Shown: piece after piece, positions 44,203 through 53,065 of the stretch
Numbering within the stretch: the first letter of the stretch is position 1
Layout: each line of letters begins with the position of its first letter
Origin: SZUA-265 sp966249405
GTDB lineage: Bacteria; Myxococcota_A; Polyangia; Polyangiales; Polyangiaceae
Reading direction: 5' to 3'
DNA: 64,000 nt
Assembly: GCA_966249405.1 (NCBI GenBank)
Contig: CBINDO010000010.1
Location: forward strand, 1-64,000
Translations under genes and position numbers: made by a program
Notes under the pieces: model-generated
Database searches by the model: none
The model's input: only the letters and a program-made list of their open reading frames with translations
Told to the model about the DNA's origin: nothing

Positions 44203-46703
44203 GAGCACTCCGCGCAACGGCAGTGTGGCTCGGAGTCAGCACACTGCTCGGTACCTTCACCTCTGCCTCTGCTCAAACCTCGGGCCGCGACCAAGTCCAG
44301 CGATTGCCCGAGTTCGGTCGACCGCTCGTCAGCGTCGAAGACAGCACGGCGATCGTCGTCAACCCCGCCAACCTCGCGTTCATGCGCGGCACTGAGCTAC
44401 GCTGGACGGGGCTGTTCCTGAACAAGGACACCGAGGTCCCGTACAGCGGGCACGCGGTGGGTCTCGCCGTACCGATCCCGTTCATCAACGTCGCCGCGGG
44501 CGTGCGTTTGGACATGCTCAACCCGCCGTCTTCCTTGAACGACGCTGCGCTCGAGAGTTACCGGTGGCTGAGCTGGGCGCTCGCGATCCCGATGGGTCGC
44601 GGCAACGCCATCGGCGCCACCATCGAGAACTCGTACTCCGACGGAGCGCTCGCGGACGATTTGACGGCAGTGTCCGTCGGCTACACGAGCCGCTGGACGA
44701 ACTGGCTCGGCATCGCGGTGGTTGGTCACAACTTGAACCGCCCCTCCAATCGGTTCTTCGAGTTTCAGCCACGTTGGGAAGCCGGCTTGGCGATCCGTCC
44801 GCTGTCGACCCGCACCTTCGAGCTGGCGATGGAGACGTCCTATTTGAAGGACGACGACATCTGGACGCCCAAAGCGTTGATCGGCATCGACGTAGGCCCG
44901 GTCGGGCGCTTGCGCGGCGAGTTCTCGGTGCAAGATCCGTCCGGTGAAGACAGCCAGCGCTGGCAGGCCGCGTTATCCATGAGCATCAACGTCAACGCGC
45001 CCATGGCGTCGACCGAGATTAGCGGCGGCGCCGTCACGGGCACGACACTCGGGCCAAGCGATCTCTACAGCCCCTACTTCAGCGTCGCGACGCGTGGCTT
45101 CCGTGAGCCGGTGGGCTTGAAAGTTGGCCGTTATGCGCTCAAGCTGCGCATCGACGAGACGCCCGATGACCGCGACCACGTCGCGCTGCTACGCACGTTG
45201 TGGTCGATCGCGAAGGAGTCCAACGTCGATGCCGTCGCGCTGGAGTTGCGAGCCAGCCCGGCGGACAACATGGCCAGCGCCGAAGAGTTGCGCGACGCCC
45301 TGTTCGAGCTTCGGCGCGCCGGCAAACGCGTGATCTGTCACGGCGATTCGTTGGGCACGGGCGGCCTGTTCGTGTGCGCTGCGGCCAATCGCGTCGTGGT
45401 CACGCCCTCCGGCGACGTGCGCGCCACCGGGTTACGCTCGAGCCACCTCTATCTCTCGGAGATGCTCGACAAACTCGGCGTCAAAGCCGAGTTCATCCGC
45501 GCCGGCGAGTACAAGAGCGCCCCCGAACAACTCACCGAACGTCGCGCCAGCGCTCCGGCGCGTGAGAACAAGATCAACCTGATCCAACAATCGGAGATCG
45601 AGATCACGACGGCGCTCGCGCTGGGCCGCAACCTCGATGTGCCGCGAGTCCGCGAGACGTTGGGTGAAGGTCCGTTCCTGGCCAACCAAGCCCTCGAACA
45701 CAAGCTCGTCGACGCCGTGACGTTCGGGGACGAGCTAGAGAAAGAGGTCCGCGCCGCGACCGGCCGTGAGACGAATCTCATCGACGACAAACGCGCGCCG
45801 ATTCAGCCCGCGACCTTCGGCAAAGAAGGCGCCGTCGCGCTCGTCTACGTCGACGGCGAGCTCACGGACGGCAAGAACACGGACATGCCGATCCTCGGCG
45901 TGCACACCTCGGGCGCCGAGACCATCGTCGAGACGCTGGAGAAGTTACGCAAGAACCCGCGCGTCAAAGCTATCGTGCTGCGGGTGAACTCCCCGGGCGG
46001 CTCGTCGAGCGCGTCGGACACGATGTGGCGTGCCGTTCAACTGACCGCGAAAGAGAAACCCACCGTCGTGAGCATGGGAGGCACGGCAGCGAGCGGCGGA
46101 TATTACCTGGCGTCGGCGGCAGACCACATCTTCGTCAACCCGTCGACGGTGACCGGCAGCATCGGTGTATTCTACGGAAAGGGCGACGTCTCGGAGTTGC
46201 TCTCGCGCATCGGCGTGGACGTCGAGACCTACAAGACGCACCCGAACGCCGACGCCGAGTCGTGGTTCCGCCCGTTCACCCCTGATGAACGGGAAGCGAT
46301 GACCAAGCAGGTGCAGACCCTTTACGACATGTTCTTGAGCCGCGTCGCGGAAGGCCGCGACCTAACGAAGGAACAGGTCGACGCGGTCGCCAAAGGGCGC
46401 GTGTGGACGGGCCGGCAAGCGGTCTCATCGAAGCTCGCCGACGAAGTGGGCGGCTTGCGCCAAGCCCTCGACTACGCGCGTAAACAAGCCAACCTCAGCG
46501 AAGACGCCCCGCTCGTCGAGCTACCGGTCCCGGAGCGTTCGCTATTGCTCGAAGCAGCTGGCTTTGCCCACGTCGAGGCCCAAACCATCTCGACGATTCC
46601 GTCGCCGGTACGGCATGTCCTCAAGGCCGTCGCGCCGCTCGTCATCCACCCCGCGAACAAAGCTCAAACGCGCCTCGAGTTAACGGTCGAGCCGCTCGAT
46701 TGA
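44199..46703 (+). CDS. SppA-type S49 peptidase with N-terminal outer-membrane beta-barrel-like domain
   Basis: The GTG at 44199 overlaps the previous stop; an 834-residue product results. It has a Sec signal (SASAQTSGR cleavage). Residues about 40-290 look like an outer-membrane barrel: alternating strands such as SVEDSTAIVVNPANLAFM, AVGLAVPIPFINVAAGV and FELAMETSYL. The SppA protease follows, with two S49 repeats: the general-base Lys439 in AGEYKSAPE and the nucleophile Ser632 in TAASGGYYLA. Canonical SppA is anchored by one inner-membrane helix; here a barrel precedes it. SppA digests leftover signal peptides. The fusion suggests an outer-membrane-linked protease; barrel identity is my reading of the pattern. 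Confidence 0.82.
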   Translation: MRALRATAVWLGVSTLLGTFTSASAQTSGRDQVQRLPEFGRPLVSVEDSTAIVVNPANLAFMRGTELRWTGLFLNKDTEVPYSGHAVGLAVPIPFINVAAGVRLDMLNPPSSLNDAALESYRWLSWALAIPMGRGNAIGATIENSYSDGALADDLTAVSVGYTSRWTNWLGIAVVGHNLNRPSNRFFEFQPRWEAGLAIRPLSTRTFELAMETSYLKDDDIWTPKALIGIDVGPVGRLRGEFSVQDPSGEDSQRWQAALSMSINVNAPMASTEISGGAVTGTTLGPSDLYSPYFSVATRGFREPVGLKVGRYALKLRIDETPDDRDHVALLRTLWSIAKESNVDAVALELRASPADNMASAEELRDALFELRRAGKRVICHGDSLGTGGLFVCAAANRVVVTPSGDVRATGLRSSHLYLSEMLDKLGVKAEFIRAGEYKSAPEQLTERRASAPARENKINLIQQSEIEITTALALGRNLDVPRVRETLGEGPFLANQALEHKLVDAVTFGDELEKEVRAATGRETNLIDDKRAPIQPATFGKEGAVALVYVDGELTDGKNTDMPILGVHTSGAETIVETLEKLRKNPRVKAIVLRVNSPGGSSSASDTMWRAVQLTAKEKPTVVSMGGTAASGGYYLASAADHIFVNPSTVTGSIGVFYGKGDVSELLSRIGVDVETYKTHPNADAESWFRPFTPDEREAMTKQVQTLYDMFLSRVAEGRDLTKEQVDAVAKGRVWTGRQAVSSKLADEVGGLRQALDYARKQANLSEDAPLVELPVPERSLLLEAAGFAHVEAQTISTIPSPVRHVLKAVAPLVIHPANKAQTRLELTVEPLD

Positions 46704-47078
46704 GCTTTTGGGGTTGGGCCCAGCACCTCCGCGTCGCGCCGCGTCTCCCGCCCACCACTGGGCGTAAGATGCGGCCCGCGGTGGGAACGGTGAGCGGGAT
46801 TGCTCGACGCGCATCGAGCAATCCGCAGGGTAAACCCGTGGAGCGAGCGGCAGGAGAGCGACGAGCCGGACACGAACGGGAGTGGCCCCAGGTTCGTCCA
46901 CTGGTTTCGTCCAGAATGTGGAGCGCGCGAGTCAACTCGGGGCGATCTCGAAACCGGTCGCGAGCGGAAGAACTCGCGGGTCTCGGACGCGCTGTAACGG
47001 GGCGCTGGCGCTGGTTTGCGGCATTCGACCACGCTTTGGCCCTTCTCTCGGCGCGGCCGGCGGGGTAAACGCCGCGCT
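46704..47078. other. Intergenic region between SppA-like gene and glutamate 5-kinase
   Basis: This 375-bp region follows the SppA-like gene and precedes proB, both on the plus strand. Frames in it run on both strands without coding character. It probably has the proB promoter. A partial TTGGGCCCAG / CTGGGCG symmetry near the SppA stop is too weak to call a terminator. Confidence 0.4.
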
Positions 47079-48215
47079 GTGACCGAGTCCGTCGTTTCGC
47101 CCTCCATCCCGCCGTTTTCGGACCCCGCCGTGGCGCGCCGCCACCTGGCGAACGCTCGCCGCGTGATCATCAAGATCGGCTCGCGGCTGCTCGCGACACG
47201 TCCGAACCTGATCCAGGAGATAGCCGCGCAGATCGCCGCGCCGGAGGTGGCCGGGCGCGACTTCTTGATCGTCTCGAGCGGCGCGATCGCGCTGGGTTGG
47301 GCGCGGCTCGGGTATCCCAAACGTCCGACCGTGATGGCGAAGCTGCAGGCGTCGGCGGCCGTGGGCCAGAGCGAGCTCATGTTGCGTTACGTCACGCACT
47401 TTGCTGCGCACGGCAAGACGGCGGCTCAGGTGCTGCTCACCCACTCCGACTTGGCGAGCCGCCGCCGTTTGATCAACGCCCAACAAGCGCTCGATGCGTT
47501 GTTCGCCGCCGGCGCCGTGCCCGTCGTCAACGAGAACGACACCGTGTCCACCGACGAGATCGCGTTTGGGGACAACGACCAACTCGCGTCGATGGTCTGC
47601 TCGCTGGTCAGCGCCGACGCCCTGTTTCTGCTCACCGACGTGCCCGGGGTGCTCGACCCGGACGGCAATCGCATCCCGCTCATGGTCAGTGAGAGCAAGA
47701 TCGGAGATCGCCCCAACTCCAACAGCTTCGGCACCGGCGGCATCGCGAGCAAAGTTGGCGCGGCACGCAAGGCCGCCCACAGCGGCGCGTCCGTCGTGAT
47801 CGCGAGCGCGGCCGAACCCAACGGACTCGTGCGGCTCCTGCAAGGCGAAGATTTGGGCACACTGTTCACGCCCGATCCCAACTCGCTCAAGGCGCGCAAA
47901 CACTGGATCGCTTACACGTTGCGTCCGCGCGGCGTGATCCTCATCAACCAAGGCGCAGCCGAGGCGCTCCGCACCGGGAACGGCAGCCTGTTGCCGGTCG
48001 GCGTCGTCGGCGTCCGCGGTCAGTTCAGCACCAACGAAGCAGTCCAGCTGTGCACCGTGGACGGCAAAGAGGTAGCCCGCGGCCTCACCTTGCTCGGCGT
48101 CGCCGACATCGCGCGCGTCGCAGGCAAGAGCAAGGAAGAGCTCGCGGAGAAGTTCGGCATGCCAGACGCCGTCGTCGTTCACCGGGACGACCTCGTCGTA
48201 TTCGGCGAGTCTTGA
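47079..48215 (+). CDS. proB: Glutamate 5-kinase
   Basis: A GTG at 47079 gives 378 residues; the frame is open upstream but has no better start. The amino-acid kinase domain shows RRVIIKIGSRLLA (phosphate binding), FLIVSSGAIALGWARLG, VPVVNENDTVSTDEIAFGDN and DVPGVLD. The C-terminal PUA domain (from about residue 280) contains the RGVILINQGAAEALR and GKEVARGL blocks. The enzyme makes glutamyl 5-phosphate in proline biosynthesis. No proA is in the window. Confidence 0.95.
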   Translation: MTESVVSPSIPPFSDPAVARRHLANARRVIIKIGSRLLATRPNLIQEIAAQIAAPEVAGRDFLIVSSGAIALGWARLGYPKRPTVMAKLQASAAVGQSELMLRYVTHFAAHGKTAAQVLLTHSDLASRRRLINAQQALDALFAAGAVPVVNENDTVSTDEIAFGDNDQLASMVCSLVSADALFLLTDVPGVLDPDGNRIPLMVSESKIGDRPNSNSFGTGGIASKVGAARKAAHSGASVVIASAAEPNGLVRLLQGEDLGTLFTPDPNSLKARKHWIAYTLRPRGVILINQGAAEALRTGNGSLLPVGVVGVRGQFSTNEAVQLCTVDGKEVARGLTLLGVADIARVAGKSKEELAEKFGMPDAVVVHRDDLVVFGES

Positions 48216-48367
48216 GTCTCGGTGGTCACAAGAGTGCCCCGCCGTGGCTTTTGATCGCGAACGGTCGGACGCAGCGTAACGCGTAAATCCCAGCCGCAAC
48301 CGAGGCGCACGTACGCCGAACGGTCCTGCGCCGAACGGAACGGGTCTTGCACAGCAAGGACGCGGGA

Positions 48368-49372
48368 ATGGCTGTCAGTTGCGCGTCGCTCGATTGCTCT
48401 ACGGTTTCGGGGAGTCAATCTGCACTCGCGCCCGCCGGACGCCAAGCTGCGGCGTTGGCCGATTTGTTTTGGTGGATGCTCATCGGGACGGGCGTCGTGT
48501 GGGCCGTCGTGGTCGGGCTTGCCGTCTATGCCACGTACTTCTCCCGACGCCCGCTGTCGCAGCGGGGAGCTCGCGTACTCATCATCGGCGGAGGCGTCGT
48601 CGTGCCCAGCGTCGTGCTGACGGGCTTGTTGGTTTACGGGTTGGCGATGTTGCCGGAGCTGCTCGCGCCGGCTCCCCCCGGCGCGCTCGAAGTGCACGTC
48701 ACGGGCCATCAGTGGTGGTGGCGCGTGCGTTATCCCCCGGCAATTGATGGTCAACCGTCGGGACCCGGCCAGCCGCCGAGAGACGAAGGCGTCGAGCTAG
48801 CGAACGAGATCCACTTGCCCGTCGGTAGGCCCGTCGAGTTCACACTGGAGAGCCCCGACGTGATCCACTCTTTCTGGATCCCGTCGTTGGGCGGCAAAGT
48901 GGACATGATCCCCGGACGTAGCACCCGGCTCTTGCTCGAGCCGACGCAAGTGGGCACTTACCGCGGGGTGTGCGCCGAATATTGCGGTACCGCGCACGCG
49001 CTGATGAGCTTCGTCGTCGTCGTCGAGTCGCAGCAGGACTTCGAGCGCTGGTTGGACCGCGAACGTCGGGTTGCTGTCGAGCCCAGCACGGCAGAGCAGC
49101 GCCGCGGGGCCGAGGTGTTCTTGGCCAGTGGTTGCGGCGCTTGTCACTCGGTGCGCGGAACGCCTGCGCGAAGCCGAGTCGGCCCCGATCTAACTCATGT
49201 CGCAGGCCGACGTTCGATCGGCGCGGGCACGTTGCCCCGCTCGTCCGATGCGTTCCACCTCTTCGTCTCACGAACGGACGAAATCAAACCCGGGGTGCAC
49301 ATGCCGGCGTTCGGCATGTTGCCGCCCGAAGATCTGCATCAACTCGCGACTTACTTGGAAGGCCTCGAATGA
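48368..49372 (+). CDS. ctaC: Cytochrome c oxidase subunit II with fused cytochrome c domain (caa3 type)
   Basis: The ATG at 48368 gives 334 residues. Two membrane helices (about 28-50 and 68-92) precede the CuA domain, with DVIHSFWIPSLGGKVDMIPG and the CuA ligand set CAEYCGTAHALM. The C-terminal 90 residues are a c-type heme domain with CGACH (near residue 258) and an axial Met in GVHMPAFGML. This is the caa3 arrangement, which takes electrons directly from a cytochrome. It overlaps the next gene by ATGA. Subunit II lacks a lipobox. Confidence 0.95.
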   Translation: MAVSCASLDCSTVSGSQSALAPAGRQAAALADLFWWMLIGTGVVWAVVVGLAVYATYFSRRPLSQRGARVLIIGGGVVVPSVVLTGLLVYGLAMLPELLAPAPPGALEVHVTGHQWWWRVRYPPAIDGQPSGPGQPPRDEGVELANEIHLPVGRPVEFTLESPDVIHSFWIPSLGGKVDMIPGRSTRLLLEPTQVGTYRGVCAEYCGTAHALMSFVVVVESQQDFERWLDRERRVAVEPSTAEQRRGAEVFLASGCGACHSVRGTPARSRVGPDLTHVAGRRSIGAGTLPRSSDAFHLFVSRTDEIKPGVHMPAFGMLPPEDLHQLATYLEGLE

Positions 49373-51930
49373 GCCAAGCACCCACGACTCCAGACTCGGA
49401 CGTAAGCGAGGTGCAGCCCCTGCAAGACGCGCCGCCACCGTCTCTGCAGCAGGCGCAAGCAGAACGTCTCGAAAAGGCGTGGGAGACGCCGAAGGGGTGG
49501 CGCTACTGGTCAGCGGTAAACAACACCCAGGTCGGGGTCTGGTACACCGCAGTCTCGTTTTTTTTCTTCTTGTTCGGCGGCGTGTTGGCGCTCCTCATGC
49601 GCCTCCAACTGGCGCGGCCCAACAACGACTTTCTGTCGGCGGAGCACTACAATCAGGTGTTCACCGTCCACGGTTCGGTCATGATGTTCTTGTTCGCGAT
49701 CCCCGTGTTCGAGGCGATCGCCGTCACCCTCATGCCGCAAATGTTGGGCGCGCGCGACCTACCGTTCCCTCGGCTTGCGGCGTTCGGGTTCTGGTGCTTC
49801 GTGTTGGGTGGCATCTTCCTATGCGGCGCCATCTTCTTCGATGCCGCTCCGCGCGGGGGGTGGTTCATGTACCCTCCGCTCACCTCGAAATACCAACCGG
49901 ACATCGGCGCAGACATTTGGCTACTCGGATTTTCGTTCATCGAGGTGGCGGCCATCGCGTCTGCGGTCGAGCTCATCGTGGGCGTGCTCAAGTGTCGCCC
50001 ACCGGGCATGCGCATCAACCTCATCCCGCTCTACGGTTGGTATACCCTCGTGGCCGCGGCGATGATCGTGTTCGCCTTCCCGCCGTTGATCGCGGGGAGC
50101 ATGTTGCTCGAGATCGAGCGCGCCTTCGATTGGCCGTTCTTCGACGCGACCCGCGGCGGCGATCCGATCCTGTGGCAACACTTGTTCTGGTTGTTCGGTC
50201 ACCCGGAAGTCTACGTGATTTTCCTGCCCTCGATCGCGCTCGTGGCGATGATCGTCCCGACGTTCGCGCGCCGCCCCATCGTCGGGTATTCGTGGGTCGT
50301 GCTGGCGGCCATCGGCACGGGATTCTTGAGTTTCGGCTTGTGGGTACATCACATGTACACCACCGGCCTGCCCGGGATCTCGCTGGGGTTGTTCTCCGCC
50401 GCATCCACGGCCGTCGCGATCCCCACCGGGATCCAGTTCTTCTGCTTCATCGCGACGTTGTGGGCCGGCCGCGTCGTGAAAGCGGTGCCGATGCTGTGGG
50501 TTTTGGGTGGGTTGGCGACGTTCGTGTTCGGAGGCCTGACGGGCGTCATGTTGGCGCTGGCTCCCTTCGATTTTCAAGCGCACGACACGTTCTTCGTGGT
50601 GGGACATTTACACTATGTCCTGATCGGCGGCGCCATCTTCCCAATCCTCGGCGGCGTCTACTACTTCTACCCCATCGTCGCCGGCAAGCACCTCTCACGG
50701 CGCTTGGGCACGATTGGGTTTTGGTTGACGTTCGTTGGGTTCAACCTCGCGTTTCTACCCATGCATCTTTCGGGTCTACGTGGCATGCCACGCCGTGTTT
50801 ACACCTACGGCACGGGCCTGGGCTTCGACACACTCAATCTGTGGTCCACGATCGGCGCGTTCATCCTCGCCGGCGGGATCGCCTTCGTGGCCTGGGACTT
50901 GATCCGCAGTAAGAAGCGACAGCCGTACGCCGAACGCAACCCGTGGAACGCCGGGACGCTCGAGTGGGTGATGGAGATGCCCCCCAAACCCTGGGGGATC
51001 CGCTCGATCCCCGAGATCGACAGCCGCTACCCGCTCTGGGATCAGCGAAACCTGCTGCGTGACATCGACGAGGGAAGGTTCTATTTACCCGACGCCGCCG
51101 AGGGTCGTCGCGAAACGATCGTGACCTCGGTCATCGACGCCAAACCCGTTTCGTGTCAGCGCCTGTCCGGTTCGTCGTTTGTTCCTCTAGTGTGCGCGCT
51201 GACGTTGGGTGGGTTCTTCGTGTTCGGCACCTTTCACCTGTGGTGGCCGGCGTTGCTTTGCGTGATCGCGGCGTTGCTCTCGATCTGTTATTGGTTGTGG
51301 ACGAGCACCGCGCTGCACCCCGAGAAGCCCAAGAAGGACGTCGGGCTGGGGTTGATGTTGCCGCTTTACGTATCCGGCGCGGGGTCGGTCGGGTGGTGGG
51401 GCATGTTCATCACGATGCTGGCGGACATCACGGCGTTCATCTGTCTCGTCTTCGGCTACTTCTTCTTCTGGACGGTGCACGAGGACTTTCCGCCCGCCGC
51501 GTCACCGAGCCCAGGCGTCTTGTGGCCGCTGGTTGGCGCAGGGTGTTTGGGTGCGGCTTGGCTATCCACGCTGCTCGCTCGCCGACTCAACGCCAAAGAC
51601 GAGGGCATCGCGTTCCACATGTGCCTGTGCGCCGGAGTTGTCCTGTCTGCGCTCGGAGCCGTGGCGCTGGTCTTGGGGCCGTGGCGCTCGGGTCTCGACC
51701 CAACCGTACACGCCTATGGCGCCACCGTTTGGATCCTCGTGATCTGGACGGTGCTGCACGTCGCGATTGGCACGATCATGCTCACCTACTGCGTGATTGG
51801 CCGCCTCGCAGGGCGCATCACGCAAACCTACGACATGGATCTGCACAACGTCGTGCTCTATTGGCACTTCGCGTTTCTCACCACCGCGATCACCACCGCG
51901 GTGATCGCGGGCTTTCCGTTGGTCGCCTAA
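49369..51930 (+). CDS. ctaD: Fused cytochrome c oxidase subunits I and III
   Basis: The ATG at 49369 overlaps the CtaC stop. The 853-residue protein is a subunit I-III fusion. In the subunit I part, heme a/a3 and CuB ligands appear as VFTVHGSVMMF, WLFGHPEVYVIFLP (with the Glu and Tyr of the A1-type proton path), LWVHHMYTTG and VVGHLHYVL. A linker (about residues 530-610) contains WGIRSIPEIDSRYPLWD, found in such fusions. The C-terminal five helices match subunit III (WWGMFITMLADITAFICLVF). This is the oxygen-reducing, proton-pumping core. Confidence 0.95.
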   Translation: MSQAPTTPDSDVSEVQPLQDAPPPSLQQAQAERLEKAWETPKGWRYWSAVNNTQVGVWYTAVSFFFFLFGGVLALLMRLQLARPNNDFLSAEHYNQVFTVHGSVMMFLFAIPVFEAIAVTLMPQMLGARDLPFPRLAAFGFWCFVLGGIFLCGAIFFDAAPRGGWFMYPPLTSKYQPDIGADIWLLGFSFIEVAAIASAVELIVGVLKCRPPGMRINLIPLYGWYTLVAAAMIVFAFPPLIAGSMLLEIERAFDWPFFDATRGGDPILWQHLFWLFGHPEVYVIFLPSIALVAMIVPTFARRPIVGYSWVVLAAIGTGFLSFGLWVHHMYTTGLPGISLGLFSAASTAVAIPTGIQFFCFIATLWAGRVVKAVPMLWVLGGLATFVFGGLTGVMLALAPFDFQAHDTFFVVGHLHYVLIGGAIFPILGGVYYFYPIVAGKHLSRRLGTIGFWLTFVGFNLAFLPMHLSGLRGMPRRVYTYGTGLGFDTLNLWSTIGAFILAGGIAFVAWDLIRSKKRQPYAERNPWNAGTLEWVMEMPPKPWGIRSIPEIDSRYPLWDQRNLLRDIDEGRFYLPDAAEGRRETIVTSVIDAKPVSCQRLSGSSFVPLVCALTLGGFFVFGTFHLWWPALLCVIAALLSICYWLWTSTALHPEKPKKDVGLGLMLPLYVSGAGSVGWWGMFITMLADITAFICLVFGYFFFWTVHEDFPPAASPSPGVLWPLVGAGCLGAAWLSTLLARRLNAKDEGIAFHMCLCAGVVLSALGAVALVLGPWRSGLDPTVHAYGATVWILVIWTVLHVAIGTIMLTYCVIGRLAGRITQTYDMDLHNVVLYWHFAFLTTAITTAVIAGFPLVA

Positions 51931-51986
51931 GCGGGCGAGGTGCACGGGGGGAAGTCGTTCGACCGGTTCTCGGAAGGTTCTCGAAG

Positions 51987-52364
51987 ATGACGAACGTGAC
52001 GGAAAAACAGGAGAGCTTGTGGCGCCTCGTCGCCGCACCAGCAGTCTGGGCAGCGCACCTCGTGCTTTCCTATGCCACGGCCGCAATTTGGTGCGCCAAG
52101 TTTACGGAGCGGTCAGAGAGCTTCTCCGACGTGCGCTTGGCAATCGGGGCATACACGCTGGTGGCGCTGGTGTTGTTGACCTGGTTCGGATGGCGCGGGT
52201 GGCAACGTCACCCGCGCGGCCCCTCGCGCCTGCCCCACGATGAAGACTCTGCCACGAGCCGCTATCGATTCCTCGGGTTCGCCACGCTGCTGCTGTGCGG
52301 GCTCAGCGCCGTCGCCGTTTTGCTCCAGTCGCTACCGGCGGTGCTGATCGGGAGCTGCCAATGA
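51987..52364 (+). CDS. Small membrane protein of the oxidase operon
   Basis: The ATG at 51987 gives 125 residues; the longer open frame upstream is antisense-like noise inside ctaD. Three hydrophobic segments are visible: residues 19-37, 47-67 and 93-118. It lies between CtaD and CtaG, overlapping the latter by ATGA. It may act as the missing subunit IV or an assembly factor. No close family is recognised. Confidence 0.75.
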   Translation: MTNVTEKQESLWRLVAAPAVWAAHLVLSYATAAIWCAKFTERSESFSDVRLAIGAYTLVALVLLTWFGWRGWQRHPRGPSRLPHDEDSATSRYRFLGFATLLLCGLSAVAVLLQSLPAVLIGSCQ

Positions 52365-53065
52365 CGAAGCGGGTCTATTTGTTCCTGGGGCTAGTCACGC
52401 TGCTGGGCGCGTGGCTGCTGCCACTACGAAGTCTGGTGCCCGGACCCTTCTCCGCGCACATGACCATGCACATGGCGGTCGTAGCCGTGGCCGCGCCGTT
52501 GATAGCGCTAGGTCTCGCAGGCGGACGGTTCGACCCGGTGCTGCGTGCCCCGCTGCTGTTCTCTCCGGTCCCCGCGTCGGTGGTCGAGCTCGTCGTCGTT
52601 TGGTCGTGGCACACGCCGGCGCTGCATCACGCGGCGAGACACGTCGCGTGGCTCACCGTCATCGAGCAACTGACGTTCCTGTCGAGTGGCCTGCTCGTTT
52701 GGTTGGCCGCGTTTGGAGGCAACCCGGGTGAACGCGGGGAGCGCGGCGGCGCAGGCGTGATGGCGCTGCTGTTGACGTCGATGCACATGACGTTGCTCGG
52801 CGCCTTGCTCGCCCTGCCACCACGCGCCCTCTACACCCACCCGCATCACACCCCCGGAGGTCTGGGCGCGCTCGACGACCAGCACCTCGGCGGCGCCATC
52901 ATGCTGCTGGTGGGAGGCGTCGTTTACCTGGCGGGAGGCTTGTGGCTGTCGTGGCAACTCCTGCGGCAGCGCCTCGAACGCGCGGCGCACTCCAGCGACG
53001 CTCTGACCTCCAGCGACGCTCTGCCCTCCGGCGTCCGCCCGTTACCCTCCGGAGGTGAACGATGA
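52361..53065 (+). CDS. ctaG: Cytochrome c oxidase assembly factor CtaG (caa3 type)
   Basis: The ATG at 52361 gives 234 residues. It has about six membrane helices with FSAHMTMHMAVVAVAAPL, VVWSWHTPALHHAARH and DDQHLGGAIMLLVGGVVY. The His/Met-rich pattern fits the caa3_CtaG family, which helps deliver copper to the oxidase. The C-terminal tail is low-complexity and includes an 18-bp direct repeat. It overlaps the next gene by ATGA. Confidence 0.9.
   Translation: MTKRVYLFLGLVTLLGAWLLPLRSLVPGPFSAHMTMHMAVVAVAAPLIALGLAGGRFDPVLRAPLLFSPVPASVVELVVVWSWHTPALHHAARHVAWLTVIEQLTFLSSGLLVWLAAFGGNPGERGERGGAGVMALLLTSMHMTLLGALLALPPRALYTHPHHTPGGLGALDDQHLGGAIMLLVGGVVYLAGGLWLSWQLLRQRLERAAHSSDALTSSDALPSGVRPLPSGGER
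52991..53026 (+). repeat. ctaG: 18-bp tandem duplication in the ctaG 3' end
   Basis: TCCAGCGACGCTCTGACC is followed directly by TCCAGCGACGCTCTGCCC (one mismatch). The repeat keeps the frame and encodes two SSDAL units in the low-complexity tail. It looks like a slippage product. Confidence 0.85.

Noticed and set aside
46932..48299. 455-codon minus-strand frame opposite glutamate 5-kinase
   Set aside because: proB is unmistakable on the plus strand; the antisense frame has no family motif.
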